A stretch of DNA of 64,000 nucleotides. Source: Rathayibacter sp. VKM Ac-2759 (GTDB lineage: Bacteria > Actinomycetota > Actinomycetes > Actinomycetales > Microbacteriaceae). The stretch covers positions 3,224,001-3,288,000 of the forward strand of contig NZ_CP047176.1 in the NCBI RefSeq assembly GCF_009834225.1. Reading direction: 5' to 3'. Position 1 is the stretch's first letter; each line of letters begins with the position of its first letter. A program made the position numbers and the translations under genes. The notes below the pieces were generated by a model. The model saw nothing but the letters and a program-made list of their open reading frames with translations, was not told where the DNA came from and did no database searches. Shown here in pieces: positions 25,063-35,873 of the stretch.

Positions 25063-25606
25063 CGTGGCACACCGGCGCGCGCGACAGCACCGGGCGCTCC
25101 TCGGCCTCGGCGGCGGGGCGTCGTCGGGCGCGCGCGACGGGCGCGTTGCGCCGGACGGTCGCATTCGGGGCGCCCCATCCCGTAGGCTGGGGTCATCTCC
25201 TGGGCACTCGCCCGAATTCCACGGCTGAGAAGTCGCACCACGACGAAGAGACTCAGCCCCTGATAGAGACCGCGACGATCGAAGGCACCGTGTCACACGG
25301 CCTCGCTCCCGCGGTTCGAACGCCCGCCTCGCACGCGGGTACCGCCCTTCACAGGACGCCGCGGAAGCCGCGCCGTTCCTCGTTCGACCCCCGCCCCACC
25401 GACTCCGTCGGCTCGCGGGACGTTCTCCCCCGCGCAGCTGCCGCTCCCTCGCGGAACGGCATCCTCCGCCCCCACAACGACCCGTACGACTCCCTCCCGA
25501 CGTGTGATTCATCCACGCAGGGGCGGAGGCGGACGGGTACCGCACAGTCGTGCGGAATATAGAAGACGTCGGCTCCGGCCGCGTCACCATCACGTAAGGA
25601 AAAGAC
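25063..25606. promoter_or_regulatory. 544-bp divergent gap between the sensor kinase and cspA
   Basis: No convincing gene on either strand. A less GC-rich section at 25190-25290 and the stretch GGAATATAGAAGAC at 25555-25568 are the best promoter candidates. Long untranslated leaders are usual for cold-shock genes, so part of this is probably cspA leader. AAGGAAAAGAC at 25596-25606 is the cspA ribosome binding site. Confidence 0.4.
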
Positions 25607-25816
25607 ATGCCTACTGGCACCGTTAAGTGGTTCAACTCCGAAAAGGGCTTCGGCTTCATCGCTCCCGACGACGGAGGCGCCGACGTGTTCGCGCACTTCT
25701 CCGCCATCGCGAAGCAGGGCTACCGCGAGCTCGTCGAGAACCAGCACGTCGAGTACGACGTCGAGCAGGGTCGCAAGGGCCCGCAGGCCGCGAACATCCG
25801 CGGCGTCGGCGAGTAA
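25607..25816 (+). CDS. cspA: Cold-shock protein CspA family
   Basis: 69 aa OB-fold nucleic-acid chaperone. RNP1 (KGFGFIAP) and RNP2 (VFAHFSAI) are intact, and the start [13 protein letters not shown] is canonical. Binds single-stranded RNA/DNA and melts secondary structure. Clear SD (AAGGA). Monocistronic, with a hairpin terminator 46 bp after the stop. Confidence 0.97.
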   Translation: MPTGTVKWFNSEKGFGFIAPDDGGADVFAHFSAIAKQGYRELVENQHVEYDVEQGRKGPQAANIRGVGE

Positions 25817-25862
25817 TTCCCCGACTTCGAGCTCTGCGGCCCTCCGGGGCCGCCGGACTCCA

Positions 25863-25911
25863 CGAACGCCCCGTCAGCCGTGATCCCAGGATCCGGCCGG
25901 CGGGGCGTTCG
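25863..25911 (+). terminator. cspA terminator hairpin
   Basis: Stem CGAACGCCCCG (25863-25873) / CGGGGCGTTCG (25901-25911), 11 bp, with a 27-base loop containing a smaller CCGG fold. Confidence 0.7.
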
Positions 25912-25952
25912 TCGTCGGTGCGGAGCGCGCGGGGATCGGTAGGCTCGGGTCC

Positions 25953-26258
25953 ATGGGACGACTGATCTACGGGCCGCAATCACTCGAGATCGACTTCGAC
26001 GATCGACTGCTCGCGCACCTCAAGGTGGCGATGCTCACCAAGATGCGCCGCAACGAGTCGTTCAGCCTCTCGTGGGCCGAGCCCGAGTCGACCGGCTTCG
26101 GCCGCAGCTCGGTCTGGATCCACCCGACGACACCGCTGCACTTCCGCTTCCACGTGGCCAAGCGCCCGGCGCTCAACCGCACCTGGATCGAGCAGTTCGT
26201 CTCGGTGGCGAACAACACGGGCGAGATGGTCGTGGGGCCGGAGCCCGAGGGCGACTGA
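25953..26258 (+). CDS. DUF7882 family protein
   Basis: 101 aa. MGRLIYGPQSLEIDFDDRLLAHL and FRFHVAKRPALNRTWIEQFV are hallmarks of a small Microbacteriaceae family of unknown function, sometimes mislabelled as ATP-dependent DNA ligase. Soluble, single domain. Convergent with the next gene, 9 bp apart. Confidence 0.85.
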   Translation: MGRLIYGPQSLEIDFDDRLLAHLKVAMLTKMRRNESFSLSWAEPESTGFGRSSVWIHPTTPLHFRFHVAKRPALNRTWIEQFVSVANNTGEMVVGPEPEGD

Positions 26259-26267
26259 GCCCGAGGC

Positions 26268-26963
26268 TCAGACCACGCGGGGCCGCGCGGTGTGCACGAG
26301 CTCGTCGTGCGGCAGCGCGCGCAGGCGCTCGGCGATCTCGGCCCGGGCCGTCGCGTCGACGCTCGCCCACGCGTACTCCTCCGGCCACAGCGGCGTGAGG
26401 GGCACGAGTTCGGCGTGACCGGTCGCCAGGTCCATCCGCTCGGGCAGGCCCGCGTTCCGCAGGCCCAGCAGCACGCCGACCGCGCCGTCCTCGTCGGCCC
26501 AGGCCGGTGGCGCCGCCACGCCGGTCAGTCGGCAGGTGTCGACGCCAGTGCGGCAGCAGACACCCTGCAGGGCGGCGAGGCGGGCGGCCTCGTAGAGCAG
26601 CCGGAACTGCCAGTGGTTCCAGAGCTCGGCGGTCGGCACCCCGCGCAGGGCCGAGGTCTCGAGGCACAGCTCGAGCCCGAGCCCCGTTCCCGGGCTCGCG
26701 AGCCGGTCGAACGGGTCGCTCAGGCCGTCGGTCGCGAGCACGACGGAGGCGCCGCGGTCGACGCGGAGGAACGCGCGGTGGTCGGTGGGCCAGCGGGCAC
26801 CGCCGCGGACTCCCGGGTCCTCGGTCGAGACGACGACGGTGCGGTCGAGCTCGCCGATCCCGCGCCACAGCTCGGCGCGGTCCTCGGCGACGGCCTCGGC
26901 GAGAGCCCGCCGCTCGTCCGGGGTCCAGCGGACCTCTCGGGTGCGATGGAGGAACAACGACAT
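26268..26963 (-). CDS. Hypothetical protein
   Basis: 231 aa, soluble, no signal peptide. Segments such as VVLATDGLSDPFDRL, LGLELCLETSAL and LWNHWQFRLLYEAARLAA loosely recall suppressor-of-fused-like domains, but I would not assign it. CCRTGVDTC gives a small Cys cluster. High coding quality and good length support a real gene. Divergent or isolated; no functional context. Confidence 0.75.
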   Translation of the reverse strand: MSLFLHRTREVRWTPDERRALAEAVAEDRAELWRGIGELDRTVVVSTEDPGVRGGARWPTDHRAFLRVDRGASVVLATDGLSDPFDRLASPGTGLGLELCLETSALRGVPTAELWNHWQFRLLYEAARLAALQGVCCRTGVDTCRLTGVAAPPAWADEDGAVGVLLGLRNAGLPERMDLATGHAELVPLTPLWPEEYAWASVDATARAEIAERLRALPHDELVHTARPRVV

Positions 26964-27090
26964 GGCACTCCCTGTCCGCGCGGCCGGACCGACCGCGCTC
27001 CCGGCACGCTACGGGGCGCGCCGGAGCGACTCCTCCGAGCGACCGGGGTAGTTCCTGGACGCGCGGTTCGGGACCGCCGACCCCGGGAGG

Positions 27091-27489
27091 TCAGCCGAGG
27101 GGGTCGACGCCGTTGGTGCGCCAGCGCTCGTCGGCGAGCTGGCCGGCCGAGCCCTCGGCACGGAGGGGCTGCTCGTGCTCGGACGGGACGGCGCCGAGCG
27201 AGGTGCCGGCGCCCTCCGCAGTGCTGCCGGGAGCGAGGAGTCCCTCCTCGTCCTCGGAGTCGGCCACCTCGTCCTCGGCCGCGTTCTCGGAGCCGCTCTC
27301 GGCCATCGGGTCGTAGCCGTGGTCGGGGTCGCGGCTCTCGTCGGGCGTCGTGTTCTCCTCGACCTCGGCGCCGGCGGGCTGCACGTCGTCGGGGCCGGCC
27401 ACGCTGCTCGGGCCCGCACCGCTCGGATCCGCTCCGCTCTGGCCCTCGCCGTTCCAGCCGGAGAACTCGGGACTCGTGTCTGCGCTCAT
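27091..27489 (-). CDS. Acidic, low-complexity hypothetical protein
   Basis: 132 aa, rich in Glu, Asp, Gly, Ser and Pro with no hydrophobic segment; probably disordered. ATG 27489. Its end DERWRTNGVDPLG is more ordered-looking and may be the conserved part. Similar to other short acidic Microbacteriaceae proteins. No function can be read. Confidence 0.65.
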   Translation of the reverse strand: MSADTSPEFSGWNGEGQSGADPSGAGPSSVAGPDDVQPAGAEVEENTTPDESRDPDHGYDPMAESGSENAAEDEVADSEDEEGLLAPGSTAEGAGTSLGAVPSEHEQPLRAEGSAGQLADERWRTNGVDPLG

Positions 27490-27605
27490 GGGGGCACGGT
27501 AGCACCGGCGCTCCCCTCCCCCGCAGGGGTCGACAGCGAGGCCTCCCGCACCACCGCCTAGGCTCGATGAAGAGCCGCGACAGCGGTGCAGGCGACGGGA
27601 GCAGC

Positions 27606-28568
27606 ATGCGACGACTCGGATACGAACGGTTCGGCGGACCGGACGTGCTGTCGTGGCGCACCACTCCGGTGCCGATGCCCGGACGCGGCGAGGTGCTCGT
27701 GCGCACCCGCGCGGCGAGCATCAACGCGACCGACGAGAAGATCCTCTCGGGCAGCGCCCGGATCATGACGCTCGGCCGCCGGCGGCCCTTCGGCTTCGGG
27801 CTCGACATCGCCGGCACGGTCGAGGCGCTCGGCCCCGGCACCCGGGGCTTCGCGATCGGCGACCGCGTCGTGGGGATGACCCGTGACGGCGACGCCTTCG
27901 CCGACGCCTCGATCGCCAGGGGCAGCGCGCTCGTCCCGCTGCCCGACTCCCTCGACGCCGTCCAGGGCGTCACCCTCGCGATGTCGGGCGGCACGGCGAT
28001 CGGCACTGTCGACGCGCTCCGCGTCCGGGCGGGCGAGCGGGTGCTCGTCGGTGGCGGCTCGGGGGCCATCGGGAACCTCACGGTGCAGCTGCTCCGGCGC
28101 GCCGGCTGCACGGTCGCGGCGACCGGATCCGCCTCCTCGGCCGACCTGCTGCGCGAGCTCGGCGCCGAGCCGCACGACTACCGGGCGCTCGATCTGGGCG
28201 TGCTCGCGGGGCGCTTCGACGCCGTGATCGACGTCTCCGGCCATCTGCCCGCCTCCGACGCCGCGATCCTGCTCGCCGACGGCGGCCGCTACGCGACCCT
28301 CGTGCCCAGCGGAGCCGCGCTCGGCGCCCAGGCGGCGAGCGTCGTCCGCCGCGACCGCCCGCGCGTGCAGAACCTGCTCCTCCCGGCCACGGCCGAGCGG
28401 ATCGGACGCGCGGTCTCGCTCGCCGCCTCCGGCGACCTGCGCCCCCTGGCCGGCGCCGTGCATCCGCTCGAGGAGATCGTCGCCGTGCTCGAGCGCCGAG
28501 CGGCCGGCACCGACACCGCCCACGGCAAGATCGTCTTCACGGCCGACGACTCGGCTCCGCTCAGCTGA
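27606..28568 (+). CDS. NADPH:quinone-reductase-like MDR oxidoreductase
   Basis: 320 aa zinc-free MDR protein. N-terminal domain MRRLGYERFGGPDVLSWR, RTRAASINATDEKILSG and GLDIAGTVEALG. The nucleotide site is VLVGGGSGAIGNLTVQLLRRAGC, and GKIVFT is at the end. Reduces quinones or enones with NADPH (family role). It lacks the GHE catalytic-zinc motif. The last 8 bases overlap the convergent MFS gene. Confidence 0.88.
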   Translation: MRRLGYERFGGPDVLSWRTTPVPMPGRGEVLVRTRAASINATDEKILSGSARIMTLGRRRPFGFGLDIAGTVEALGPGTRGFAIGDRVVGMTRDGDAFADASIARGSALVPLPDSLDAVQGVTLAMSGGTAIGTVDALRVRAGERVLVGGGSGAIGNLTVQLLRRAGCTVAATGSASSADLLRELGAEPHDYRALDLGVLAGRFDAVIDVSGHLPASDAAILLADGGRYATLVPSGAALGAQAASVVRRDRPRVQNLLLPATAERIGRAVSLAASGDLRPLAGAVHPLEEIVAVLERRAAGTDTAHGKIVFTADDSAPLS

Positions 28569-30171
28569 TCGGCGCCGGGTCGTCCCGAGCCGGGCCGCCC
28601 GCCGGCACCTCCTCCGTGCGCCCGCTGCCGAGCGACAGGGTCGCGACGAAGCCGATCGCGAGGAAGCCCGCGGCCGAGAACGCGGCGTAGCGGGTGCCGT
28701 CGGAGAACGCCTCCCCGGCGGCGCGCGCGACCTCGGCGGTGGCGTCGGAGGCGGCCAGCCCCGCGATCGCGGCGCCCGAGGAGTCGACGACCGCGTCGAC
28801 CGTGCTCGAGACCTGCTCGGCCGGCAGCCCCTGCTCCTCGAGAGAGGCCGTGAGGACCCCTGCGGTCGAGGTGTAGAGGACCGTCCCCAGCACCGCGATG
28901 CCGAGCGCCGAGCCGATCTGGCGCGCGGTCGACTGCGTGCCCGAGCCCTGACCGCTCCGCTCGACCGGGACGTCGCGCAGCACGACTCCGGTGAGCTGGG
29001 CGGTCGCCAGCCCGACGCCGAAGCCGTACACGGCGAGGAGCGGCACGAGCGCCCACCACGGGGTCGAGTCCGAGATCACCGCCCCGATCCCTGCGACACC
29101 GATGATCTCGGCCGCGAGGCCCACGCGCACGATCAGCACCGGCGAGACCCTGTTGCCGTAGGCGCCCGCGAAGCCGGAGGCGACGAACGAGCCCAGCGCG
29201 AGCGCGATCAGCACCAGCCCGGTCTGCACCGCCGAGTAGCCGAGCACGTTCTGCAGCCAGATCGGCAGGGCGAGGATGATGCCGAACTCGCCGAGCGAGA
29301 CGATCATCGCGGCGAGGTTCCCGTTGCGGAACGACGGCAGCCTGAAGAGCTCGAGTGCGAGCATCGCCGAGCGGCCGGCCCGCTCGCGCGCCCGGGCCCA
29401 GAGCACGAACGCGACGGCGGCGAGCGCCGCCACGGCGAAGGCGATCGGCACGGGCGAGAGGTCGAGCGGCCAGCTCCAGCCGCCGATCGAGAGGCGCTCG
29501 TCGACGCCCCACCAGCCGAGCGTGCGGCCCTCGATCAGCGCGAAGACGAGCGAGGCGGAAGCGACGACCGACAGCAGGGCGCCCACGAGGTCGACACGGC
29601 GGCCGTCGGCCTGCTTCGACTCGTCGACGAACAGCAGGGCGCCGACGACGATGACGATCCCGAGCGGGATGTTGATGCCGAAGGCCCAGCGCCACGAGAA
29701 GTCGGTGGTGAGCCAGCCGCCGAGCAGCGGACCGACGGCGGTCATGCCTCCGATCGTCGACCCCCACACGGCGAAGGCGACGGCGCGCTCGCGCCCGCGG
29801 AAGGTGGCGTTGATCAGCGAGAGCGTGGACGGCAGCACCATCGCGCCGCCCACGCCCTGCACCACCCGCGCGAGGATCAGCAGATCGCCGGTCGGAGCGG
29901 CGGCGGCCGCGATCGAGGAGAGGGCGAAGAGCGAGACGCCGAGGACGAGCATCCGGCGCCGGCCCCACCGGTCGGCGAGCGTGCCGAACGCGAGCAGGAG
30001 GGCGGCGAAGACGAGCGTGTACGACTCCTGCACCCACTGCACCTGCGTCGAGGTGATGCCCAGATCGGCGACGATCGACGGGATCGCCACGTTCACGATG
30101 GTCGAGTCGACGATGATCGTCGCCACGCCGAGGCTGATGACGACCAGCCCGATCCACTTGCGGTTGCGCAT
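28561..30171 (-). CDS. MFS drug transporter, DHA2 family
   Basis: 536 aa, 14 predicted helices, the length of EmrB/QacA-type proton-coupled drug exporters. Motif A variant GTLADRWGRRRM near residue 62, motif C region GPLLGGWLTTDFSWRWAFGINIPLG. The periplasmic loop near 460-490 is long and Ala/Ser-rich. ATG 30171 has GAGGAG upstream. An 18-bp perfect palindrome 15 bp upstream suggests TetR-type repression, but no regulator is adjacent. Confidence 0.93.
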   Translation of the reverse strand: MRNRKWIGLVVISLGVATIIVDSTIVNVAIPSIVADLGITSTQVQWVQESYTLVFAALLLAFGTLADRWGRRRMLVLGVSLFALSSIAAAAAPTGDLLILARVVQGVGGAMVLPSTLSLINATFRGRERAVAFAVWGSTIGGMTAVGPLLGGWLTTDFSWRWAFGINIPLGIVIVVGALLFVDESKQADGRRVDLVGALLSVVASASLVFALIEGRTLGWWGVDERLSIGGWSWPLDLSPVPIAFAVAALAAVAFVLWARARERAGRSAMLALELFRLPSFRNGNLAAMIVSLGEFGIILALPIWLQNVLGYSAVQTGLVLIALALGSFVASGFAGAYGNRVSPVLIVRVGLAAEIIGVAGIGAVISDSTPWWALVPLLAVYGFGVGLATAQLTGVVLRDVPVERSGQGSGTQSTARQIGSALGIAVLGTVLYTSTAGVLTASLEEQGLPAEQVSSTVDAVVDSSGAAIAGLAASDATAEVARAAGEAFSDGTRYAAFSAAGFLAIGFVATLSLGSGRTEEVPAGGPARDDPAPIS

Positions 30172-30186
30172 CCGCCGCTCCTCTTT

Positions 30187-30204
30187 TAGTCAGCCGGCTG
30201 ACTA
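30187..30204 (-). promoter_or_regulatory. 18-bp palindromic operator of the DHA2 pump
   Basis: Perfect palindrome TAGTCAGCCGGCTGACTA, 15 bp upstream of the MFS ATG, next to the AT-rich TATATG. Form and position match TetR/MarR operators that block transcription. Confidence 0.75.
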
Positions 30205-30313
30205 TATGCCTGCGGAGGGCCGGAGCGCCAGTTCGGGGGCAAGGAGGTTACCGGCTGCGAGTGCGCCGGGCAAGGACGAGAAGCGCCCGGAGGCGTCCGG
30301 ACAGGATGGTCGC

Positions 30314-32358
<2,045 letters not shown>

Positions 32359-32359
<1 letters not shown>

Positions 32360-33024
32360 TGCCCGGCCGGGCCCCGCGGCGCCTCCGCTTCAGCGGGCGC
32401 ATCGCGGGGTTCGGCACGGCCTCCGGCACCCGCGTGGTGCTGGGGATGTGGGAGCGGACGCCGCTCGGCCCCTTCGCCGACGCGATGATCGAGGACCCGG
32501 GCGGGCACCGCCTCCTGATCGCGCCGTCTCCTGAGGCCGCAGATCTCATCGCAGCGACGTACTCGTTCGACGAGGTGCGGATCGCCCCGGTCGCGTGGCG
32601 GCGGATCGACGGCGGGCTCTCGCTCACCGCGGGCCCGCTCGCCGTGACCCTGCGCCTCGGCGGGCTGACTCCGCTCGGCCGCCTGCTGCGCGTCGTGCCG
32701 CGCGCGCTCGCCGAGCACCCGGCCTGGCTCACCGCGATCTCGCCCGTCGCGTCCCTGCTCGTGCGCGGCGTCCGCACCGCGGGCTCGGCCGGCAACGGCC
32801 GGCGCGAGTACTACGGCGTGCGCGCGATCCGCCGCGTGCTCGCGGTCGACGCGGCGCTCGACGGAGGCGGCCTCGGGCCGCTCGGGCCGCTGTCGCCTCC
32901 CGTGCGCTTCGGCTTCTCGTCGGCTCCCGCGACCCCGGCGATCGTCGACGTCACCACCACCATCGTGCTGCCGCGCGGAACCGCCGCACCGGCAGCCACC
33001 CGAGAGAGAGGAAGCGCCTCGTGA
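32359..33024 (+). CDS. Conserved hypothetical protein coupled to glgX
   Basis: 221 aa, starts one base inside the glgX stop. Sequence LRFSGRIAGFGTASGTRVVLGMWERTPLGPF and FDEVRIAPVAWRRIDGGLSL suggests a beta-rich soluble protein; about 185-221 is Ala/Pro-rich. No signal peptide or membrane helix. Family not recognised. Tight coupling suggests co-expression with GlgX and the following DUF2945 protein, not necessarily shared function. Confidence 0.78.
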
Positions 33025-33218
33025 AGAAGGGCGACAAGATCAGCTGGAACACCTCGCAGGGCGAGACCCACGGCGAGCTGGTCGAGAAGAAGACGAAGGA
33101 GTTCCAGTTCGAGGGCCAGAAGTTCAACGCCTCGGACGACGAGCCGTACTGGATCGTGCAGAGCGACAAGACCGACGCGAAGGCCGCCCACAAGGAGTCG
33201 TCGCTGACGAAGAAGTAG
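33021..33218 (+). CDS. DUF2945 / HVA1-type small protein
   Basis: 65 aa. KKGDKISWNTSQGETHGELVEKK is the start of the DUF2945 (hypervirulence-associated TUDOR-like) domain; the end PYWIVQSDKTDAKAAHK fits too. GTG 33021 overlaps the preceding stop (GTGA) and has GAGAGGAAG upstream. Small basic protein, function unknown. Confidence 0.88.
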   Translation: MKKGDKISWNTSQGETHGELVEKKTKEFQFEGQKFNASDDEPYWIVQSDKTDAKAAHKESSLTKK

Positions 33219-33243
33219 GGCCGGGGGAACTCCGGCTCGAGCG

Positions 33244-33306
33244 GATCGATCCGTCACGGAAGGCCCGTGCTGCGCACTCGCACGGGCCGTTCGTGACGGA
33301 TCGATC
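33244..33306. repeat. 63-bp hairpin repeat, copy 1
   Basis: Outer arms GATCGATCCGTCACG (33244-33258) / 33292-33306; inner arms GGCCCGTGC (33262-33270) / GCACGGGCC (33280-33288). Nearly identical to copy 2 at 33754-33816. It sits between the convergent DUF2945 and MmcQ/YjbR genes and probably terminates both. Confidence 0.85.
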
Positions 33307-33362
33307 GCGCTCTGCCCCTCGCCCCGGGCACCGCGCGGAACCACGTACCTGTCAGCAGGAGG

Positions 33363-33695
33363 TCAGTCCCCGTCGCGGAGGCGCTTCGGGGCGCGGACGT
33401 CCCACGCCTCGCGGAGCAGCTCGGCGAGACGGTCGGGCGCGACGCGATCGAGGCGCACCAGCACGCTCGGGTGCCCGTCGTAGTGGCTCGTGGTGAAGAA
33501 CGCATCGGGGTCGCTCTGGAGGAGCGCCTCGCGGTCGCCGAGGTCGGCGCGCCAGACGAGGAGCACGCCCGGCTGCTGGTGCAGCCGCGCGAACATGGCA
33601 GGTCCTGCATAGAAGGCGGGGGTCCTGTAGGCGGTCCGCTCCTCGGTGCCCGGGAGCGCGAGCGCCAGCCGGCGCACGTCGTCGTCGCTGCTCAT
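33363..33695 (-). CDS. MmcQ/YjbR family protein
   Basis: 110 aa. DVRRLALALPGTEERTAYRTPAF, LLVWRADLGDREAL and the C-terminal DRLAELLREAWDVRAPKRL are typical of MmcQ/YjbR (CyaY-like fold, DNA-binding or unknown role). ATG 33695. Bracketed by two near-identical hairpin repeats, each immediately downstream of a minus-strand gene. Confidence 0.88.
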   Translation of the reverse strand: MSSDDDVRRLALALPGTEERTAYRTPAFYAGPAMFARLHQQPGVLLVWRADLGDREALLQSDPDAFFTTSHYDGHPSVLVRLDRVAPDRLAELLREAWDVRAPKRLRDGD

Positions 33696-33753
33696 GCCGC
33701 CAGTGTGCGCCCCGCCCGCGGCGCCGGCCAGGGGCTGGTCCCCGGCAGAGGAG

Positions 33754-33816
33754 GATCGATCCGTCACGAAAGGCCCGTGCTGCGCACTCGCACGGGCCGT
33801 TCGTGACGGATCGAGC
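33754..33816. repeat. 63-bp hairpin repeat, copy 2
   Basis: Same structure as 33244-33306, with one base changed in the left arm junction (GAA for GGA) and a changed last base pair. It ends 5 bp from the stop of the GH31 gene, so it is a likely terminator of that operon. Confidence 0.85.
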
Positions 33817-33820
33817 ACCG

Positions 33821-35848
33821 TCAGAGTGCGCCGACGAGGTGCTCCTGGCGGCCGTCGCGCGCGAAGACCGGGACGACCGGGAGCGGCGCGGCGGCGGTGA
33901 TCCACCGGCCTCCGTCGTGCTCGGCGCCGGTCGACAGCTCCGTCCAGCGCGCCCCGGCCGGCAGGTAGACCTCGCGCGAGCGCGCTCCGGCCTGCGTGAC
34001 GGGGGCGACGAGCAGGTCGGGACCGAAGAGGTACTGGTCCGCGAGCGTCCACGCCACCGGGTCGTCGGGGAAGCCGTGGAAGACCCCGCGCATGACCGGC
34101 TGGCCCGACTCGTGCGCCTCCCGCATCACCTCCCGCGTGTAGGGCCGCAGCAGTTCGCGCAGCTCGAGCAGCGACGTCAGCACCGGGGTGACCTCGTCGC
34201 CGAAGCTCCAGATCTCGTTCGCGGCGCCGGTCGCGGCACGCCGCGTCCCGTTGGCGGCCTGCACGGGCTGCGAGGGCGCCCGGTCGCCGTGCAGCCGCAT
34301 GACGGGGCTGAAGGCCCCGAACTGGAACCAGCGCACCAGCAGCTCGCGGAACTCCGGATCGCCCGGGTCGCCTCCTGCGAAGCCGCCGATGTCGGTCGTG
34401 AACCACGGGATGCCGGCGACGCCCATGTGGATGCCCGCCGTGATCTGGTGCCGCAGATCGGCGAAGGTCGAGTGGATGTCGCCCGACCAGACCAGGGCGC
34501 CGTAGCGCTGACTCCCCGCCCAGGCGGTGCGGACGAGGTTGACGATCTCGGTCTCGCCGCCCTCTCGCTGCCCCTCGTAGAACCCGCGCGAGAACGCCTG
34601 CGGGTACAGGTTGCCGACCTGCACCGTCGGGCCCGCCGCGTAGCGGTAGTTGTCGAAGTCGTAGACCCCGTACTCGGGCTCGGCCTCGTCGAGCCAGAAC
34701 AGGCGGATCCCGTGCGCGCCGTAGTTGCGGCGGCACGCGTCCCAGACGAACCGCCGGGCCGCGGGGTTCGTCGCGTCGTAGAACGCGCTCGGGCCCTCGA
34801 ACTGCATGTGCAGATCGAGCCCGCGCTCGGCCTTGACGAGCAGATTGCCCCGCTTCATCGCGACGTAGTTCTCGGAGTCGACCGAGACCTGGGGCCAGAC
34901 CGAGACCATCAGCTCGATGCCCAGCTCGCGCAGCTCGGCGACCATCGCGGAGGGGTCGGGCCAGAACTCCTCCTCGAAGCGGAAGTCGCCCATGTGCGGC
35001 CAGTGGAAGAAGTCGGCGACGATCACGTCCATCGGCAGCCCGCGCCGCTTGTGCTCCCGGGCGACCTCGAGGAGCTGCTCCTGGTTCCAGTAGCGCAGCT
35101 TGCACTGCCAGAAACCGAGGCCGTGCTCGGGCATCATCGGGACGTGCCCGGTCGCGTCGGCGTAGGCGCGCGTGATGTCGGCGGGGGTGTCGCCCGCGGT
35201 CACCCAGTAGTCGAGCTGCTGGGACGACTCCGCGAACCACTCGGTGCGGTTCGCGGCGAACGTCGCCCGGCCGATCGCCGGGTTGTGCCAGAGGAACCCG
35301 TAGCCGCGGCTGGAGAGCACGAACGGGACGCTCGACTGCGAGTTGCGGTGCGCGAGCTCGAGCGTGCAGCCCTTCAGATCGAGGATGTCCTGCTGGTACT
35401 GCCCCATGCCGTAGAGCTTCTCGTCGGCGGCCGTCTCGAACAGCGCGGTGAGGCGGAAGTCGCCGCCGAGGTGCGCCCGCTGCTCCCGGGCGCGCAGCTT
35501 GAGCGCCCCTCCGCTGCCGAGCTCGGAGAAGAGCAGCTCACCCCGGGCGTCGAAGAACGAGAGAGCGCAGGACATCTCGTGGTAGCCGGTCTGGTAGCCG
35601 TAGCCCTCCTTCTGCTCGAGGACGACCGTGATCCCTCCGTTGCGCAGCGTCGCCCGCGACCCCTCGATCGTCACCTCGGGGTCGAGGTGCTCGGGGGTCA
35701 CGAGCGCCCAGTCGGTGTCGAGCACCTCGCCCATCACGATCGCCCGGACCCGGACGCTGTCGGCGCCCCACGGTTCGACGACGATCGTCTCGCCGTCACC
35801 CCTCCAGACGAGGCGGGTGCCGTCGACGTCGAACGCGTGCTGAGTCAT
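33821..35848 (-). CDS. GH31 alpha-glucosidase/alpha-xylosidase
   Basis: 675 aa. N-terminal beta-domain, then a (beta/alpha)8 barrel with LPMDVIVADFFHWPHMGDFRF, nucleophile Asp in RLFWLDEAEPE and acid/base Asp in LVWSGDIHSTF. PWFTTDIGGFAGG and a C-terminal beta-domain follow. No signal peptide, so it acts on imported glycosides. ATG 35848 (GAAGGA 5 bases upstream) preferred to 35869. Last gene of the LacI-controlled ABC operon. Whether glucose, xylose or sulfoquinovose is released is not decidable here. Confidence 0.93.
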   Translation of the reverse strand: MTQHAFDVDGTRLVWRGDGETIVVEPWGADSVRVRAIVMGEVLDTDWALVTPEHLDPEVTIEGSRATLRNGGITVVLEQKEGYGYQTGYHEMSCALSFFDARGELLFSELGSGGALKLRAREQRAHLGGDFRLTALFETAADEKLYGMGQYQQDILDLKGCTLELAHRNSQSSVPFVLSSRGYGFLWHNPAIGRATFAANRTEWFAESSQQLDYWVTAGDTPADITRAYADATGHVPMMPEHGLGFWQCKLRYWNQEQLLEVAREHKRRGLPMDVIVADFFHWPHMGDFRFEEEFWPDPSAMVAELRELGIELMVSVWPQVSVDSENYVAMKRGNLLVKAERGLDLHMQFEGPSAFYDATNPAARRFVWDACRRNYGAHGIRLFWLDEAEPEYGVYDFDNYRYAAGPTVQVGNLYPQAFSRGFYEGQREGGETEIVNLVRTAWAGSQRYGALVWSGDIHSTFADLRHQITAGIHMGVAGIPWFTTDIGGFAGGDPGDPEFRELLVRWFQFGAFSPVMRLHGDRAPSQPVQAANGTRRAATGAANEIWSFGDEVTPVLTSLLELRELLRPYTREVMREAHESGQPVMRGVFHGFPDDPVAWTLADQYLFGPDLLVAPVTQAGARSREVYLPAGARWTELSTGAEHDGGRWITAAAPLPVVPVFARDGRQEHLVGAL

Positions 35849-35873
35849 GTGTTCCTTCGAGTTCGTCACGGGA

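Noticed and set aside
25300..25345. tRNA-like T-loop GGTTCGAAC
   Set aside because: No acceptor, D or anticodon stems can be formed around it.
24966..25562. 198-codon plus-strand frame upstream of cspA
   Set aside because: No RBS, no recognisable family, and half of it is antisense to the sensor kinase N-terminus.
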